Shown: piece after piece, positions 18,103 through 26,665 of the stretch
How the letters are laid out: each line of letters opens with the position of its first letter
Position numbering within the stretch: position 1 is the stretch's first letter
Source of the DNA: Actinomycetota bacterium
GTDB lineage: Bacteria > Actinomycetota > Actinomycetes > S36-B12 > UBA10799
Reading direction: 5' to 3'
NCBI GenBank assembly: GCA_020636995.1
Contig: JACJWU010000007.1
Span: 28,928-92,927 of the forward strand
DNA: 64,000 nucleotides
Translations under genes and position numbers: made by a program
Notes under the pieces: model-generated
What the model was told of the DNA's origin: nothing
The model's input: only the letters and a program-made list of their open reading frames with translations
Database searches by the model: none

Positions 18103-19423
18103 GCTCGAAGCACGCACCCGCAAGGTAGTCATGTTGCCTCAATGCTCGTTCCTCTCGGAGGTGTCGCGAGCCCTGCAGATCGCGGGCGCTCTGCGCAAGC
18201 GCGGCGTGCAGGTCGTCTTCGCCTCCCGTGGAGGCACCTACGCGCACCTCATCGGGGAGGCCGGCTACCCCGTGCGGCGATTGGACCCGGCCGCCAGCCC
18301 GGAGACCGAGCAGCGCTTCCTGCAGGCGATCCTGTCGATGGGTCCGTTCACCAGTCGCGACTTCTACACCAACGACGAGTTGCGCACGGCCGTGGATGCG
18401 GAGGTGGCCCTGCTGCGCGAGGAAAGCCCCGACCTCGTGGTCACGGGATTCACCCTCTCCGCGTACGTGTCGACCAAAGTGGCACGGGTACCGCTGGCCA
18501 CCGATCATGCGGGGTCCTTCGTCCCGCCCGTTCTGGCACGCGGCTTGTGCCCGATCCCGGTGAACCCGCCGGACGATCTCGCGAGACTGCCCAAGCCCGT
18601 CCAACGCTTCCTCGCGAACCGCGTCCCAGCGCTACTCAAGGGACCGGTGAAGCAACTGAACCGCCACGCCCGCGAGAGAGGCGTCGAACCGCTGGCGGGC
18701 CTGATGGGCATGATGTGCGGTGACCTGACACTGGTGACCGAACTCCCCGAGATCCTCGATCTTCCCAGCGACGAGCTGCAGGCACCACGACGGTTCCGCT
18801 CCTGGGGCCCGCGAGTCACCACCACGTACCGCTTCACGGGACCACTGTTCGCCCGCCTCGAGATTCCGGTCCCCCCGGAGGTGGATGCGTTCCTCGATGG
18901 ATCGCAGCGCGTGGTCTACGTCGCTCCCACCAGCGTGGATGAATCCTTCCTGCGCACACTCGTTCTCGGTGCCCGGGGATCGGGGGTAAGGGTGCTCGTT
19001 GCCGCCGGCCCGCACGACATCAATGACTTGGCCACCGATGACGTCCTCGTCACTGGGGTCCTTCCGAACCACCTCGTGATGCCGCGGGTGGACGCCGCCG
19101 TGATCATGGGCGGGCAGGGCAGCGTGCAGACCGCGATGGCCTCGGGGACGCCCTTCATCGGCTTGCCGTACCACGGCGAGCAAGAACTGAATGTCGCCGT
19201 CGCAGAGCGTCTTGGGATGGCCATCCGTATGAAACCGGCGGATGCGCACACACCCGCATTGTCGAATGCACTGCGAAGCCTGCTGACCGATCCCGACTAC
19301 GCGACGGCCGCACGCCGAGCGGCCGCGGTGTACGCGCCGGTGGATGGCGCAGAGCTGGCGGCGCAGGCCATCATCGACTGGCTCGACAGCCGGACGCACC
19401 GACAGGCTGCCCCCGTCGCCTGA
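18101..19423 (+). CDS. UDP-glycosyltransferase-like protein (GT1/MGT type)
   Basis: 440 residues in a GT-B arrangement. The N-terminal half starts KVVMLPQCSFLSEVSRALQI and includes RGGTYAHLIGEAGYPVRRL. The C-terminal donor-binding half has VTGVLPNHLVMPRVDAAVIM, GGQGSVQTAMASGTPFIGLP and YHGEQELNVAVAERLGMAIR. The usual donor-site His of HGG is replaced (MGGQGS), so donor or activity may differ. Related enzymes glycosylate macrolides, lipids or other small hydrophobic molecules, which fits control by a MarR repressor. Starts at 18089 or 18131 are possible. Confidence 0.82.
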   Translation: MLEARTRKVVMLPQCSFLSEVSRALQIAGALRKRGVQVVFASRGGTYAHLIGEAGYPVRRLDPAASPETEQRFLQAILSMGPFTSRDFYTNDELRTAVDAEVALLREESPDLVVTGFTLSAYVSTKVARVPLATDHAGSFVPPVLARGLCPIPVNPPDDLARLPKPVQRFLANRVPALLKGPVKQLNRHARERGVEPLAGLMGMMCGDLTLVTELPEILDLPSDELQAPRRFRSWGPRVTTTYRFTGPLFARLEIPVPPEVDAFLDGSQRVVYVAPTSVDESFLRTLVLGARGSGVRVLVAAGPHDINDLATDDVLVTGVLPNHLVMPRVDAAVIMGGQGSVQTAMASGTPFIGLPYHGEQELNVAVAERLGMAIRMKPADAHTPALSNALRSLLTDPDYATAARRAAAVYAPVDGAELAAQAIIDWLDSRTHRQAAPVA

Positions 19424-19475
19424 CGACACGCCCACTGGGGCATCTAGGCAGTTGGGCTCGGCACCACGTGGGCTC

Positions 19476-19535
19476 CCCGAACATGGATGAGGGGCTCCTC
19501 TCAGTATGGGTGAGAGGAGCCCCTCGACGTTCGGG
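19476..19535. terminator. Strong hairpin after the glycosyltransferase gene
   Basis: GAGGGGCTCCTCTCA at 19489-19503 pairs perfectly with 19511-19525 around a 7-base loop, and CCCGAAC / GTTCGGG extend the outer stem. The 15-bp inner stem is among the strongest in the window. It probably terminates the plus-strand transcript. Confidence 0.75.
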
Positions 19536-20006
19536 TGTGAGGTCGGCGGTGAGTTGCCGAGTGCCCTCCGGGCGAACCATGTCGCTCATCGCCTTTATCG
19601 CGATATTCGGGGACTCTCGCGAAGGTCCCGCCTCGTCTTTGGATTTCTCCTATGTTGGTGAGCTTTGCGCTCTTCCTCAGTGGTGACTCGGCGCCGGATC
19701 TTCTGTGTACCTACCTCGCTTTCCGAACGTGTACCTCCGGTGTACGCCTTGCCCACGCCGGTCGCAACCGGCTCACCGGACAATCATCCGTTCAGTCAGA
19801 CTCACCGGCCTGATCGGCTGGAACGAACCGCACCACCCGCCGATCGACATCCGCCCGAGTGAGGCGTAGTGGCACCCGGAGAGGCCCGACCGCGAGTGTC
19901 ACGAAGCGGCAGGACGTCGCCCCGCTGATCCGACTAGTTCGCAGCACTCGACCCCGAACGCCCGCCAGTACCTAGCCCTCCGGTGGGCGAACCACCGCCC
20001 GGGGCC
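19536..20006. other. Gene-free, lower-GC stretch
   Basis: About 470 bases with lower GC than the surroundings, especially 19590-19740. A 62-codon minus-strand ORF (19595-19783, EEERKAHQHRRNPKTRRD) is the only candidate. It has no ribosome binding site or recognised domain and I do not call it. The base composition may mark a decayed insert. Confidence 0.4.
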
Positions 20007-20843
20007 TCAGCCTCCGACGGTCGTCACGGCCACGAGGGTGGCGTCGTCCGGCCGCTCGTAGCGTACGTGCAGTTGCCCGAGTTCGCGAAGAGCCGTCACA
20101 TGGGTGCCCCCGCACGCGATCCTGTAGGTACCTTCCGGCACGTGGCAGCACCAGTACCGCAGATCCGTCAGATGCGGGCCTGCCGTCTCGATGTCCACGC
20201 TGGCGTCAGCAGCGACCCATTGCCCCACCTTCGCCTCCACCAGGCCCGGCAGTTCCTCCAGACGTTCCAGGAGCGCGGCTGAGTCGAAGCCCTTCTTGCG
20301 CAGCGACTTGCCCAGGCGGTACGTGTCCCGCGCCTCGTCGGGGGTCATGCGCGACGACGTCAGAGCGATCCGGTCGAAGTCCGGATTGCCGATCCCGTCG
20401 AGCGGGACCTCCTTACGCCACAGGTCGGCGACAACGGCGTTCAGGGCAAGGGCCGAGACGTGACACCCGGTGTGCGCTCTGCTCAGGGCCGAGCGGCGCG
20501 GCGCATCGACCTGCAGGTCCACGATCGAGCCCACAGTTGGCGACGGACCATCGACGACGTGCACGACGACCCATTGGTAGCCCTCGTCACCCCGGCGCGC
20601 TGTGATGGCGGTGTCCACCGCAACCCCACCGTCGGGGTCGACCGCGCCGACCAGGCAGTCCACCACGGTCAGACCGTCGAGCGTCCCTGAGTCCGCTGGC
20701 TGGTCGGGCCAGGACGGATCCACCGGGTGGAACGGCGTCCGGTCGGTGATCACGCCGACCTTCTCCCCCACCGGCACCACGTCCACGACGGTCCCCGTGC
20801 CGTGCACGACTCCGGCGGGAAAGTCGACGACGGTGCCGTTCAC
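20007..20843 (-). CDS. AlaX-type alanyl-tRNA editing protein
   Basis: 278 residues, GTG start overlapping the previous gene by 4 bases. It has an N-terminal beta domain and the second-additional-domain editing site: HxxxH in RAHTGCHVSALALN and CGGTH in RIACGGTHVTALRELG, which bind zinc and hydrolyse Ser- or Gly-tRNA(Ala). There is no aminoacylation domain, so it is a free-standing editor. It forms a minus-strand operon with a zinc-ribbon coiled-coil protein and the Nif3-like gene. Confidence 0.88.
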   Translation of the reverse strand: MNGTVVDFPAGVVHGTGTVVDVVPVGEKVGVITDRTPFHPVDPSWPDQPADSGTLDGLTVVDCLVGAVDPDGGVAVDTAITARRGDEGYQWVVVHVVDGPSPTVGSIVDLQVDAPRRSALSRAHTGCHVSALALNAVVADLWRKEVPLDGIGNPDFDRIALTSSRMTPDEARDTYRLGKSLRKKGFDSAALLERLEELPGLVEAKVGQWVAADASVDIETAGPHLTDLRYWCCHVPEGTYRIACGGTHVTALRELGQLHVRYERPDDATLVAVTTVGG

Positions 20844-21577
20844 AACCCGGACTCCTCGGTGCGCACCATGATGGCTCCGCACTCCTCGCACCTGACGACC
20901 TCGTCCGCGGCGACCTCCCGTATGCGGCTGAGGTCCGACGCGCTCAACTGGAGTTGACACGCACCGCAGCGACCGTGCCGCAAGAGGCCGGCACCCACAC
21001 CTGAACGGTCCCGGACCTTCTCGTACAGGGCCACCAGATCGGCCGGCAGCGCCGCCACGAGGTCGGCGCGACGGCCCTCCAGCGCCACGGTCTCGCTGGC
21101 GATCTCATCCGCGCGTCGATCCCACTCCGCCGCTGTCTCCTCCGCCCGGGCCCGGCTCTCCGCCAGCAGGCCCTCGGCAGTGGCCAGACCCTTGGCGGCC
21201 TCCTCCATGCGCTCCATGATCTCGAGTTCGACATCTTCGAGCTCACCCTGGCGACGACCCAGACTCTCCAACTCGTGCTGGATGTCGGTGAGTTGCTTGG
21301 GTGTGGCCGCACCGGAGTCGAGGGTCTGTTGGTCGCGGGCAATGCGCGAGCGTACGGTCTCCACGTCGTTCTCGGCACGCGCGACCTCGCGTTCGAGGTC
21401 CTTGATGCGCGTCCGCGTCTCAACCAGCGACTCCTCGGCGGCGACCACGGCGGCGCGCGCGGCGGTGGCGTTGCCCTTCAACTCCGACGTCGCCGACTCT
21501 TTGGTCAACTGCGCCAGTTTGCGGTCGACCAGCGGCAGTTCCAGAAGGTCTTCCTGCACCTGCGGATCAGCTTTCAT
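20840..21577 (-). CDS. Coiled-coil zinc-ribbon protein (CT398/zf-RING_7 type)
   Basis: 245 residues. About 170 residues of heptad-rich coiled coil (LVDRKLAQL ... ELESLGRRQGELEDVELEIM) are followed by a four-cysteine zinc ribbon: GRCGACQLQLS and VRCEECGAIM. The ATG at 21577 follows GGAGGAAGCA. It overlaps nif3 by 11 bases and alaX by 4. In actinobacteria this gene usually sits beside the Nif3 gene. The function is unclear; the ribbon suggests nucleic-acid or protein binding. Confidence 0.85.
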   Translation of the reverse strand: MKADPQVQEDLLELPLVDRKLAQLTKESATSELKGNATAARAAVVAAEESLVETRTRIKDLEREVARAENDVETVRSRIARDQQTLDSGAATPKQLTDIQHELESLGRRQGELEDVELEIMERMEEAAKGLATAEGLLAESRARAEETAAEWDRRADEIASETVALEGRRADLVAALPADLVALYEKVRDRSGVGAGLLRHGRCGACQLQLSASDLSRIREVAADEVVRCEECGAIMVRTEESGL

Positions 21578-22676
21578 TGCTTCCTCCAACGTGCCCGGTC
21601 CAGGGATCGGTCACCAACTCACTGACATGGGTCTGCAGGCCGAGTTCGGCCAGTCGGTCCGCCGTCGCCGGGCACCACGGCCATTCGCTGGACCAGTGCG
21701 CAACATCCACGACCGCGCAGCCTCCCTCGGCCAGGTGTTCATCCACGGTGTGGTGCTTGAGATCGGCGGTGACGATCACGTCGGCGATCCGTGACGCCCT
21801 CCCGAGTTCCGAGGCGCCAGACCCGCCCACCACCGCCACCCGCTGCACGTCGCTGGCCGGGGACCCGGCGAAACGTACGCCCGCAGCAGTCGCCGGCAGG
21901 GCACTGGCCACCACCCCGGCGAAGTCCGCGAGGCTCTGCCGGGGCACAGTGCCCACTCGTCCGAGGCCCGTGCCGGCGACGATGCGTCTGATCTCGGTGA
22001 AGTCGTAGGCCGGCTCCTCATACGGGTGTGCGGCCAGCAGCGCCGAGGCGACCGCGCCCAGTCGTCCCGGCGGGAGCACCATCTCGAGGCGGTCCTCCGC
22101 CACCTGCTCGACCCGTCCGACCTCGCCGATGTGGGGGTCGGCCCCGGACAACGGGCGGAAGGTTCCGGAACCCGACGTCGCGTAGGCGCAACGGTCGTAG
22201 TCTCCGATGCTGCCGGCGCCGGCCTGCGACAGCGCATCGATGAGCCGCTCGCGGTGGGCAGCAGGGATGTAGACCGTCAGTCGCAACAGGTCCTCAGTCA
22301 CGGTCTCCATAGGCTCAACGTCTCCGAGACCGAGCCGCGCAGCGAGGGCATCGTTCACCCCGGGTTGTGCGCGATCGGCGTTGGTGTGGGCGTTGAACAA
22401 CGCGATCCCGGCACGGATCAGGTCCTGCGCGAGCCGCCCTTTCGCGCCGTGCAAGCCGGTCACCGGTGACAGCCACAGCGGATGATGGGTCAGCAGCAGG
22501 TCAACGTCGAGTTCCCGCGCCTGGGCCGCAACCGCCGCAGTCGGATCGACGGCGAGCAGAACCGAACTGATCTCAGCCTCCGGGTCCCCGAAACTGAGAC
22601 CGACAGAATCCCAGGTTTCAGCCAGATCCGGCGGGAACCACTCATCGAGTTGCGTCACCACGTCTGACAGCCGCAC
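21567..22676 (-). CDS. Nif3-like dinuclear metal-centre protein
   Basis: 369 residues. It has the N-terminal WDSVGLSFGDP, the metal motifs LLLTHHPLWL and NAHTNADRAQPG, and C-terminal VVDVAHWSSEWP, which together hold two metal ions. A central insertion of ~120 residues (YIPAAHRERLIDALSQAG ... AHPYEEPAYDF) is the extra domain found in YqfO-type members. The biochemical role is unsettled in this family. The GTG start at 22676 lies 1 base after the tRNA-Val 3' end, so translation is either leaderless or starts after tRNA processing. Confidence 0.9.
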   Translation of the reverse strand: MRLSDVVTQLDEWFPPDLAETWDSVGLSFGDPEAEISSVLLAVDPTAAVAAQARELDVDLLLTHHPLWLSPVTGLHGAKGRLAQDLIRAGIALFNAHTNADRAQPGVNDALAARLGLGDVEPMETVTEDLLRLTVYIPAAHRERLIDALSQAGAGSIGDYDRCAYATSGSGTFRPLSGADPHIGEVGRVEQVAEDRLEMVLPPGRLGAVASALLAAHPYEEPAYDFTEIRRIVAGTGLGRVGTVPRQSLADFAGVVASALPATAAGVRFAGSPASDVQRVAVVGGSGASELGRASRIADVIVTADLKHHTVDEHLAEGGCAVVDVAHWSSEWPWCPATADRLAELGLQTHVSELVTDPWTGHVGGSNES

Positions 22677-22677
22677 G

Positions 22678-22750
22678 TGGGCCCGGCCGGACTCGAACCG
22701 ACGACCTTCCCGGTGTAAGCGGGGCGCGCTACCAACTGCGCTACGGGCCC
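22678..22750 (-). tRNA. tRNA-Val (anticodon TAC)
   Basis: On the minus strand GGGCCCG pairs with CGGGCCC for the acceptor, the D arm is GCGC/GCGC, the anticodon loop is CTTACAC and the T arm is GTCGG-TTCGAGT-CCGGC. No encoded CCA: the next bases are CGT. One mismatch (C27-A43) is seen at the top of the anticodon stem. Confidence 0.93.
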
Positions 22751-22988
22751 AGTACAGGGTACCGGGGCAACGGGAAGGCGATGCGTCCCCATCCGGGCCT
22801 GACGACGACGCACCGCCTTGTCCTACATCGTGGGGCCGATCCACCCATCGCGCATCCGCAGGTGTGCTGCGGGCGCCCACCCATTCGAAGGCGCCCGGTG
22901 CAGCCAACTTCGCCATAAGACTTGCAACTGAGCCGCGCGTTGTGTGGACTACTCCTGTGTCCGGCGTAGCCCAACCCGTTCCGAGCCC

Positions 22989-23399
22989 ATGAGCACACAG
23001 GCGTCCGACCGTTTGCCACTCGGCCTGACCGAGGGACAAGTCGTGATGGAGATCGGCTTCGACTCCGACTGTGATGACACCATCCGCGATGCCTTCGCGA
23101 CCGCGATCGGCGCCGACCTCCTCGACGAGGACAGCGACGAGATCGTCGAGGCGGTCCTGCTGTGGTGGCGCGACGACGACGGCGATCTGGTCGACGGCTT
23201 GATGGACGCGCTGAGTCCTCTCGCGGACAACGGCGTCATCTGGCTTCTGACTCCGAAACCGGGCCGCGACGGTCACATCGACCCCTCGGAGATCGCCGAA
23301 GCGGCCCCGACAGCCGGACTGCAGCCCACCCGCACCATCAGCGCGAGTGGCAACTGGCAAGGCACCCGCCTAGTCGCACCGCGGTCAGGGCGTCGCTAG
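22989..23399 (+). CDS. DUF3052 family protein
   Basis: 136 residues, strongly acidic in the middle. It matches the actinobacterial DUF3052 pattern: VVMEIGFDSDCDDTIRDA, EAVLLWWRDDDGDLVDGLMD, GVIWLLTPKPGRDGHIDPSE and SGNWQGTRLVAP. The fold and role are not established. In many actinobacteria it sits beside aceE, as here, suggesting a link to central carbon metabolism or its regulation. A palindromic repeat separates the two genes. Confidence 0.87.
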   Translation: MSTQASDRLPLGLTEGQVVMEIGFDSDCDDTIRDAFATAIGADLLDEDSDEIVEAVLLWWRDDDGDLVDGLMDALSPLADNGVIWLLTPKPGRDGHIDPSEIAEAAPTAGLQPTRTISASGNWQGTRLVAPRSGRR

Positions 23400-23438
23400 A
23401 GCCGGAGTCCGGCGTGTGGCGTGACCCGGCCGCTCCTC

Positions 23439-23499
23439 GTTGAGTGTTGCGTGGTTACGGGTTTCAGACCGGCAAACCCGTAACCGCGCAATACTCAAG
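23439..23499. repeat. Palindromic repeat family 2, copy 1
   Basis: GTTGAGTGTTGCGTGGTTAC.. is mirrored by ..GTAACCGCGCAATACTCAA, with 3 mismatches over ~25 bases per arm and ~9 bases in the loop. It lies 40 bases after the DUF3052 stop. Copies also occur at 26422 and 43951. It could act as a bidirectional terminator or a REP-like element. Confidence 0.8.
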
Positions 23500-23672
23500 A
23501 CCCACCCTGGTACGAAGTGGCACCCAGCCGAGGCAGCGAGCCACCCCGGCCCGCAACGCCGATCTGCGTGAACATCGCCCCACACGCCGCAATCTGCGTC
23601 CCGAACGTCGCTAGCACTGTCGTCGGGAGTCCTGCGCGGCTAGGGTCGAAACCGAATGAAAGGCGGTGGCTG

Positions 23673-26381
23673 GTGAAGCCTGGTGGCATTCCGACGCAGT
23701 ACGTGGACTCCGACCCGGAGGAGAGCCGGGAGTGGATCGAATCCCTCGACGCGACCATCGACGCGGCCGGGCCCACCCGTGCCCGCTTCCTCGTAAGAGA
23801 ACTCCTACGACGAGCCGCGGAGCGCAGTATCGGCATCGCCGACCTGCGGCAGACCGACTACATCAACACGATCCACCCCGAGGATGAACCCGCGTTCCCC
23901 GGCGATGAGGAGATCGAACACCGACTGCGCGCCTACATCCGCTGGAACGCGGCGATCATGGTGCACCGCGCGCAACGCCCCGGTATCGGTGTGGGCGGGC
24001 ACATCAGTTCCTACGCCTCGTCCGCGTCGTTGTACGAAGTCGGATTCAACCACTTCTTCAACGGCCCCGACGCCGGTGGAGGCGATCAGATCTACTTCCA
24101 GGGCCATGCCAGCCCCGGCATCTACGCCCGCGCCTTCCTCGAGGGGCGGATCAGTGAAGACCGCATGGACGGCTTCCGGCAGGAACTCAGCCACGGTGGC
24201 TTCGGCCACGGCCTGCCCAGCTATCCGCACCCCCGGCTCATGGGCGACTTCTGGCAGTTCCCCACGGTCTCGATGGGTCTGGGCCCCGACGCCGCGATCT
24301 CTCAAGCACGCTTCAACCGCTACCTGCACAACCGCGGCATCAAGGACACCTCCGGGCAGCACGTGTGGGCTTTCCTCGGTGACGGCGAGACCGACGAACC
24401 CGAGGCTCTCGGCCACCTCGACATCGCCGCCCGCGAGGGTCTCGACAACCTGACCTTCGTCGTCAACTGCAACCTCCAGCGTCTGGACGGCCCGGTGCGC
24501 GGGAACGGCAAGATCATCCAGGAGCTCGAGTCCACGTTCCGGGGCGCGGGCTGGAACGTCATCAAAGTCGTGTGGGGCAGGGAGTGGGACGCCCTGCTCG
24601 CCGCGGACACCGAGGGCGCCCTGGTCACCCTGATGAACGAGACCGTCGACGGCGACTATCAGACCTTCAAGGGTGAGTCCGGCCAATACGTCCGTGAGAA
24701 CTTCTTCAACAAGGACCCGCAAGTGGCGGCCATGGTGAAGGACTACACCGACGACCAGATCTGGAAGCTCAAGCGCGGTGGTCACGACTACCTGAAGCTC
24801 TACGCGGCCTACAAGTCCGCACTCGAGCACAAGGGGCAGCCGACGGTGATTCTGGCGAAGACCGTGAAGGGCTGGACCCTGGGTTCGCACTTCGAGTCGC
24901 GCAACTCCACGCACCAGATGAAGAAGTTGACCCTGGACGACCTGCTGGCCTTCCGGGACCGGCTGCAGATACCGTTCACCGACGACCAGATCGACGCGAA
25001 ACTCCCGCCGTACTTCCATCCGGGACCGGAGGACCCACACATCACGTACATGCTGGACCGACGTCGGGAACTGGGTGGGTCGGTGCCCACGCGCCGACAG
25101 ACCTCGCGGCCGTTGACCCTGCCGGATGACACGCCCTACGAGGTCGTGCGCCGCGGGTCCGGCGCGCAGGAGGTCGCCACCACCATGGCCTTCGTGCGGC
25201 TCTTCAAGGAGTTGCTGAAGGACCCCGAGATCGGCAAGCGGTTCGTGCCGATCATCCCGGACGAGGCACGGACGTTCGGCATGGACGCGATGTTCCCGGT
25301 GCAGAAGATCTACAACCCCGCCGGGCAGGTGTACCAGTCGGTCGACCGCGAACTGTTCCTGTCGTACAAGGAGGCCGTGGACGGCCAGATCCTGCACGAG
25401 GGGATCAACGAGGCCGGCTCGGCGGCGACCTTCCAGGCGGCCGGTTCGTCCTACTCCACCCATGACGAGCCGATGATCCCCGTGTACATCTTCTACTCGA
25501 TGTTCGGCTTCCAGCGCACGGCCGATCAGTTCTGGGCCTGTATGGATCAGAAGGTGCGCGGCTTCCTGCTCGGCGCCACAGCCGGTCGGACCACGCTCAA
25601 CGGCGAGGGATTGCAGCACGAGGACGGACACTCCCACCTGCTGGCATCGACCAACCCGGCCGTGGTGGCCTACGACCCGGCGTTCGCCTTCGAGATCGCA
25701 CACATCGTCAAGGACGGCCTGCGCCGGATGTACGGCGAGGACTCTGAAGACGTCTTCTACTACCTGACGGTCTACAACGAGCCGATCGCCCAGCCCGCCG
25801 AACCCGACGACGCCGACGTGGAGGGCATCCTGAAGGGGATGCATCTGTGGTCTCGCGGCGAAGGCGATGGACCGCGCGTACAGTTGCTCGCCTCCGGGGT
25901 GGGCGTGCCGTGGGCGATGAAGGCGCAGGAGATGCTGCATTCACAGTGGGGCGTGTCCGCAGACGTCTGGTCGGTGACCTCGTGGAACGAACTGCGGCGC
26001 GACGGGCTGGCCGCCCAGCGGGAGGCCCTGCTGGATCCCAGCGCGCCAGCCCGCGTCCCCTACGTCACGCAGCGACTGGCGGAAACCGATGGTCCGGTGG
26101 TGGCGGTGAGCGACTACATGCGCGCGGTGCAGGATCAGATCCAGCCGTTCGTGCCCGGCGACTTCGCTTCGCTGGGAACCGACGGGTGGGGCCTGTCGGA
26201 CACCCGCGGAGCGCTGCGCCGGCACTTCCTCGTCGACGCCGAGTCGATCACGGTGCAGGCCCTGGCGTTGCTGGCACGGCAGGGCAAGGTCGACCCTGCC
26301 GCTGTCGCGACCGCGGCGGCCCGCTACCATCTCGACGACCCTGGCGCGGCAGACGCCGGCAACACCGAGGGCGGCGGCTGA
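23673..26381 (+). CDS. aceE: Pyruvate dehydrogenase E1 component, homodimeric
   Basis: 902 residues from GTG 23673, with AAAGGCGG just upstream. It is the single-chain AceE type: thiamine diphosphate site [20 protein letters not shown] ... [25 protein letters not shown] near the N-terminus, and the transketolase C-domain ([14 protein letters not shown] [29 protein letters not shown]). It decarboxylates pyruvate and acetylates the lipoyl groups of E2. No E2 or E3 gene is adjacent, which is normal in actinobacteria. The N-terminal ~20 residues vary among homologues, so the start could shift slightly. Confidence 0.95.
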   Translation: MKPGGIPTQYVDSDPEESREWIESLDATIDAAGPTRARFLVRELLRRAAERSIGIADLRQTDYINTIHPEDEPAFPGDEEIEHRLRAYIRWNAAIMVHRAQRPGIGVGGHISSYASSASLYEVGFNHFFNGPDAGGGDQIYFQGHASPGIYARAFLEGRISEDRMDGFRQELSHGGFGHGLPSYPHPRLMGDFWQFPTVSMGLGPDAAISQARFNRYLHNRGIKDTSGQHVWAFLGDGETDEPEALGHLDIAAREGLDNLTFVVNCNLQRLDGPVRGNGKIIQELESTFRGAGWNVIKVVWGREWDALLAADTEGALVTLMNETVDGDYQTFKGESGQYVRENFFNKDPQVAAMVKDYTDDQIWKLKRGGHDYLKLYAAYKSALEHKGQPTVILAKTVKGWTLGSHFESRNSTHQMKKLTLDDLLAFRDRLQIPFTDDQIDAKLPPYFHPGPEDPHITYMLDRRRELGGSVPTRRQTSRPLTLPDDTPYEVVRRGSGAQEVATTMAFVRLFKELLKDPEIGKRFVPIIPDEARTFGMDAMFPVQKIYNPAGQVYQSVDRELFLSYKEAVDGQILHEGINEAGSAATFQAAGSSYSTHDEPMIPVYIFYSMFGFQRTADQFWACMDQKVRGFLLGATAGRTTLNGEGLQHEDGHSHLLASTNPAVVAYDPAFAFEIAHIVKDGLRRMYGEDSEDVFYYLTVYNEPIAQPAEPDDADVEGILKGMHLWSRGEGDGPRVQLLASGVGVPWAMKAQEMLHSQWGVSADVWSVTSWNELRRDGLAAQREALLDPSAPARVPYVTQRLAETDGPVVAVSDYMRAVQDQIQPFVPGDFASLGTDGWGLSDTRGALRRHFLVDAESITVQALALLARQGKVDPAAVATAAARYHLDDPGAADAGNTEGGG

Positions 26382-26421
26382 CCCACGACCGACGGTGAGT
26401 GCCCCCTGGAGCGTCGACGGC

Positions 26422-26481
26422 CTTGAGTGCTGCGCGGTTACCGATTCCGGACGTCCGAACCCGTAACCGTGCAGCAATCAA
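26422..26481. repeat. Palindromic repeat family 2, copy 2
   Basis: CTTGAGTGCTGCGCGGTTAC at the left is mirrored by CCGTAACCGTGCAGCAATCAA at the right. It starts 40 bases after the aceE stop. Its right arm is the first unit of the tandem array at 26467, showing that the array grew from this palindrome. Confidence 0.8.
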
Positions 26482-26655
26482 CCGGCGGAGGCTGGAAGCA
26501 ACCGTGCAGCAATCAACCGGCGGGCGCTGGAAGAACCGTGCAGCAATCAACCGGCGGAGGCTGGAAGCAACCGTGCAGCAATCAACCGGCGGGCGCTGGA
26601 AGAACCGTGCAGCAATCAACCGGCGGGGGCTGGAAGCAACCGTGCAGCGACCGAC
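26467..26655. repeat. Alternating 35/34-bp tandem array
   Basis: Five contiguous units start at 26467, 26502, 26536, 26571 and 26605, plus a decaying sixth at 26640. Each begins CCGTGCAGCAATCAACCGGC. Odd units end GGAGGCTGGAAGCAA (35 bp; unit 5 has one G change) and even units end GGGCGCTGGAAGAA (34 bp), giving a 69-bp higher-order period. There are no spacers. With copy 2 of family 2 it fills the aceE to CoA-transferase gap. Confidence 0.93.
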
Positions 26656-26665
26656 GGCGTGGAGA

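Noticed and set aside
19595..19783. 62-codon minus-strand ORF in the lower-GC gap
   Set aside because: Basic, no domain, no ribosome binding site, and near a terminator hairpin; insufficient support.
23805..25940. 711-codon ORF antisense to aceE
   Set aside because: Low-complexity His/Val/Arg composition; aceE is unambiguous on the other strand.
26467..26655. CRISPR array
   Set aside because: Units are contiguous with no spacers, alternate between 34 and 35 bp, and derive from an adjacent palindrome. No cas genes nearby.
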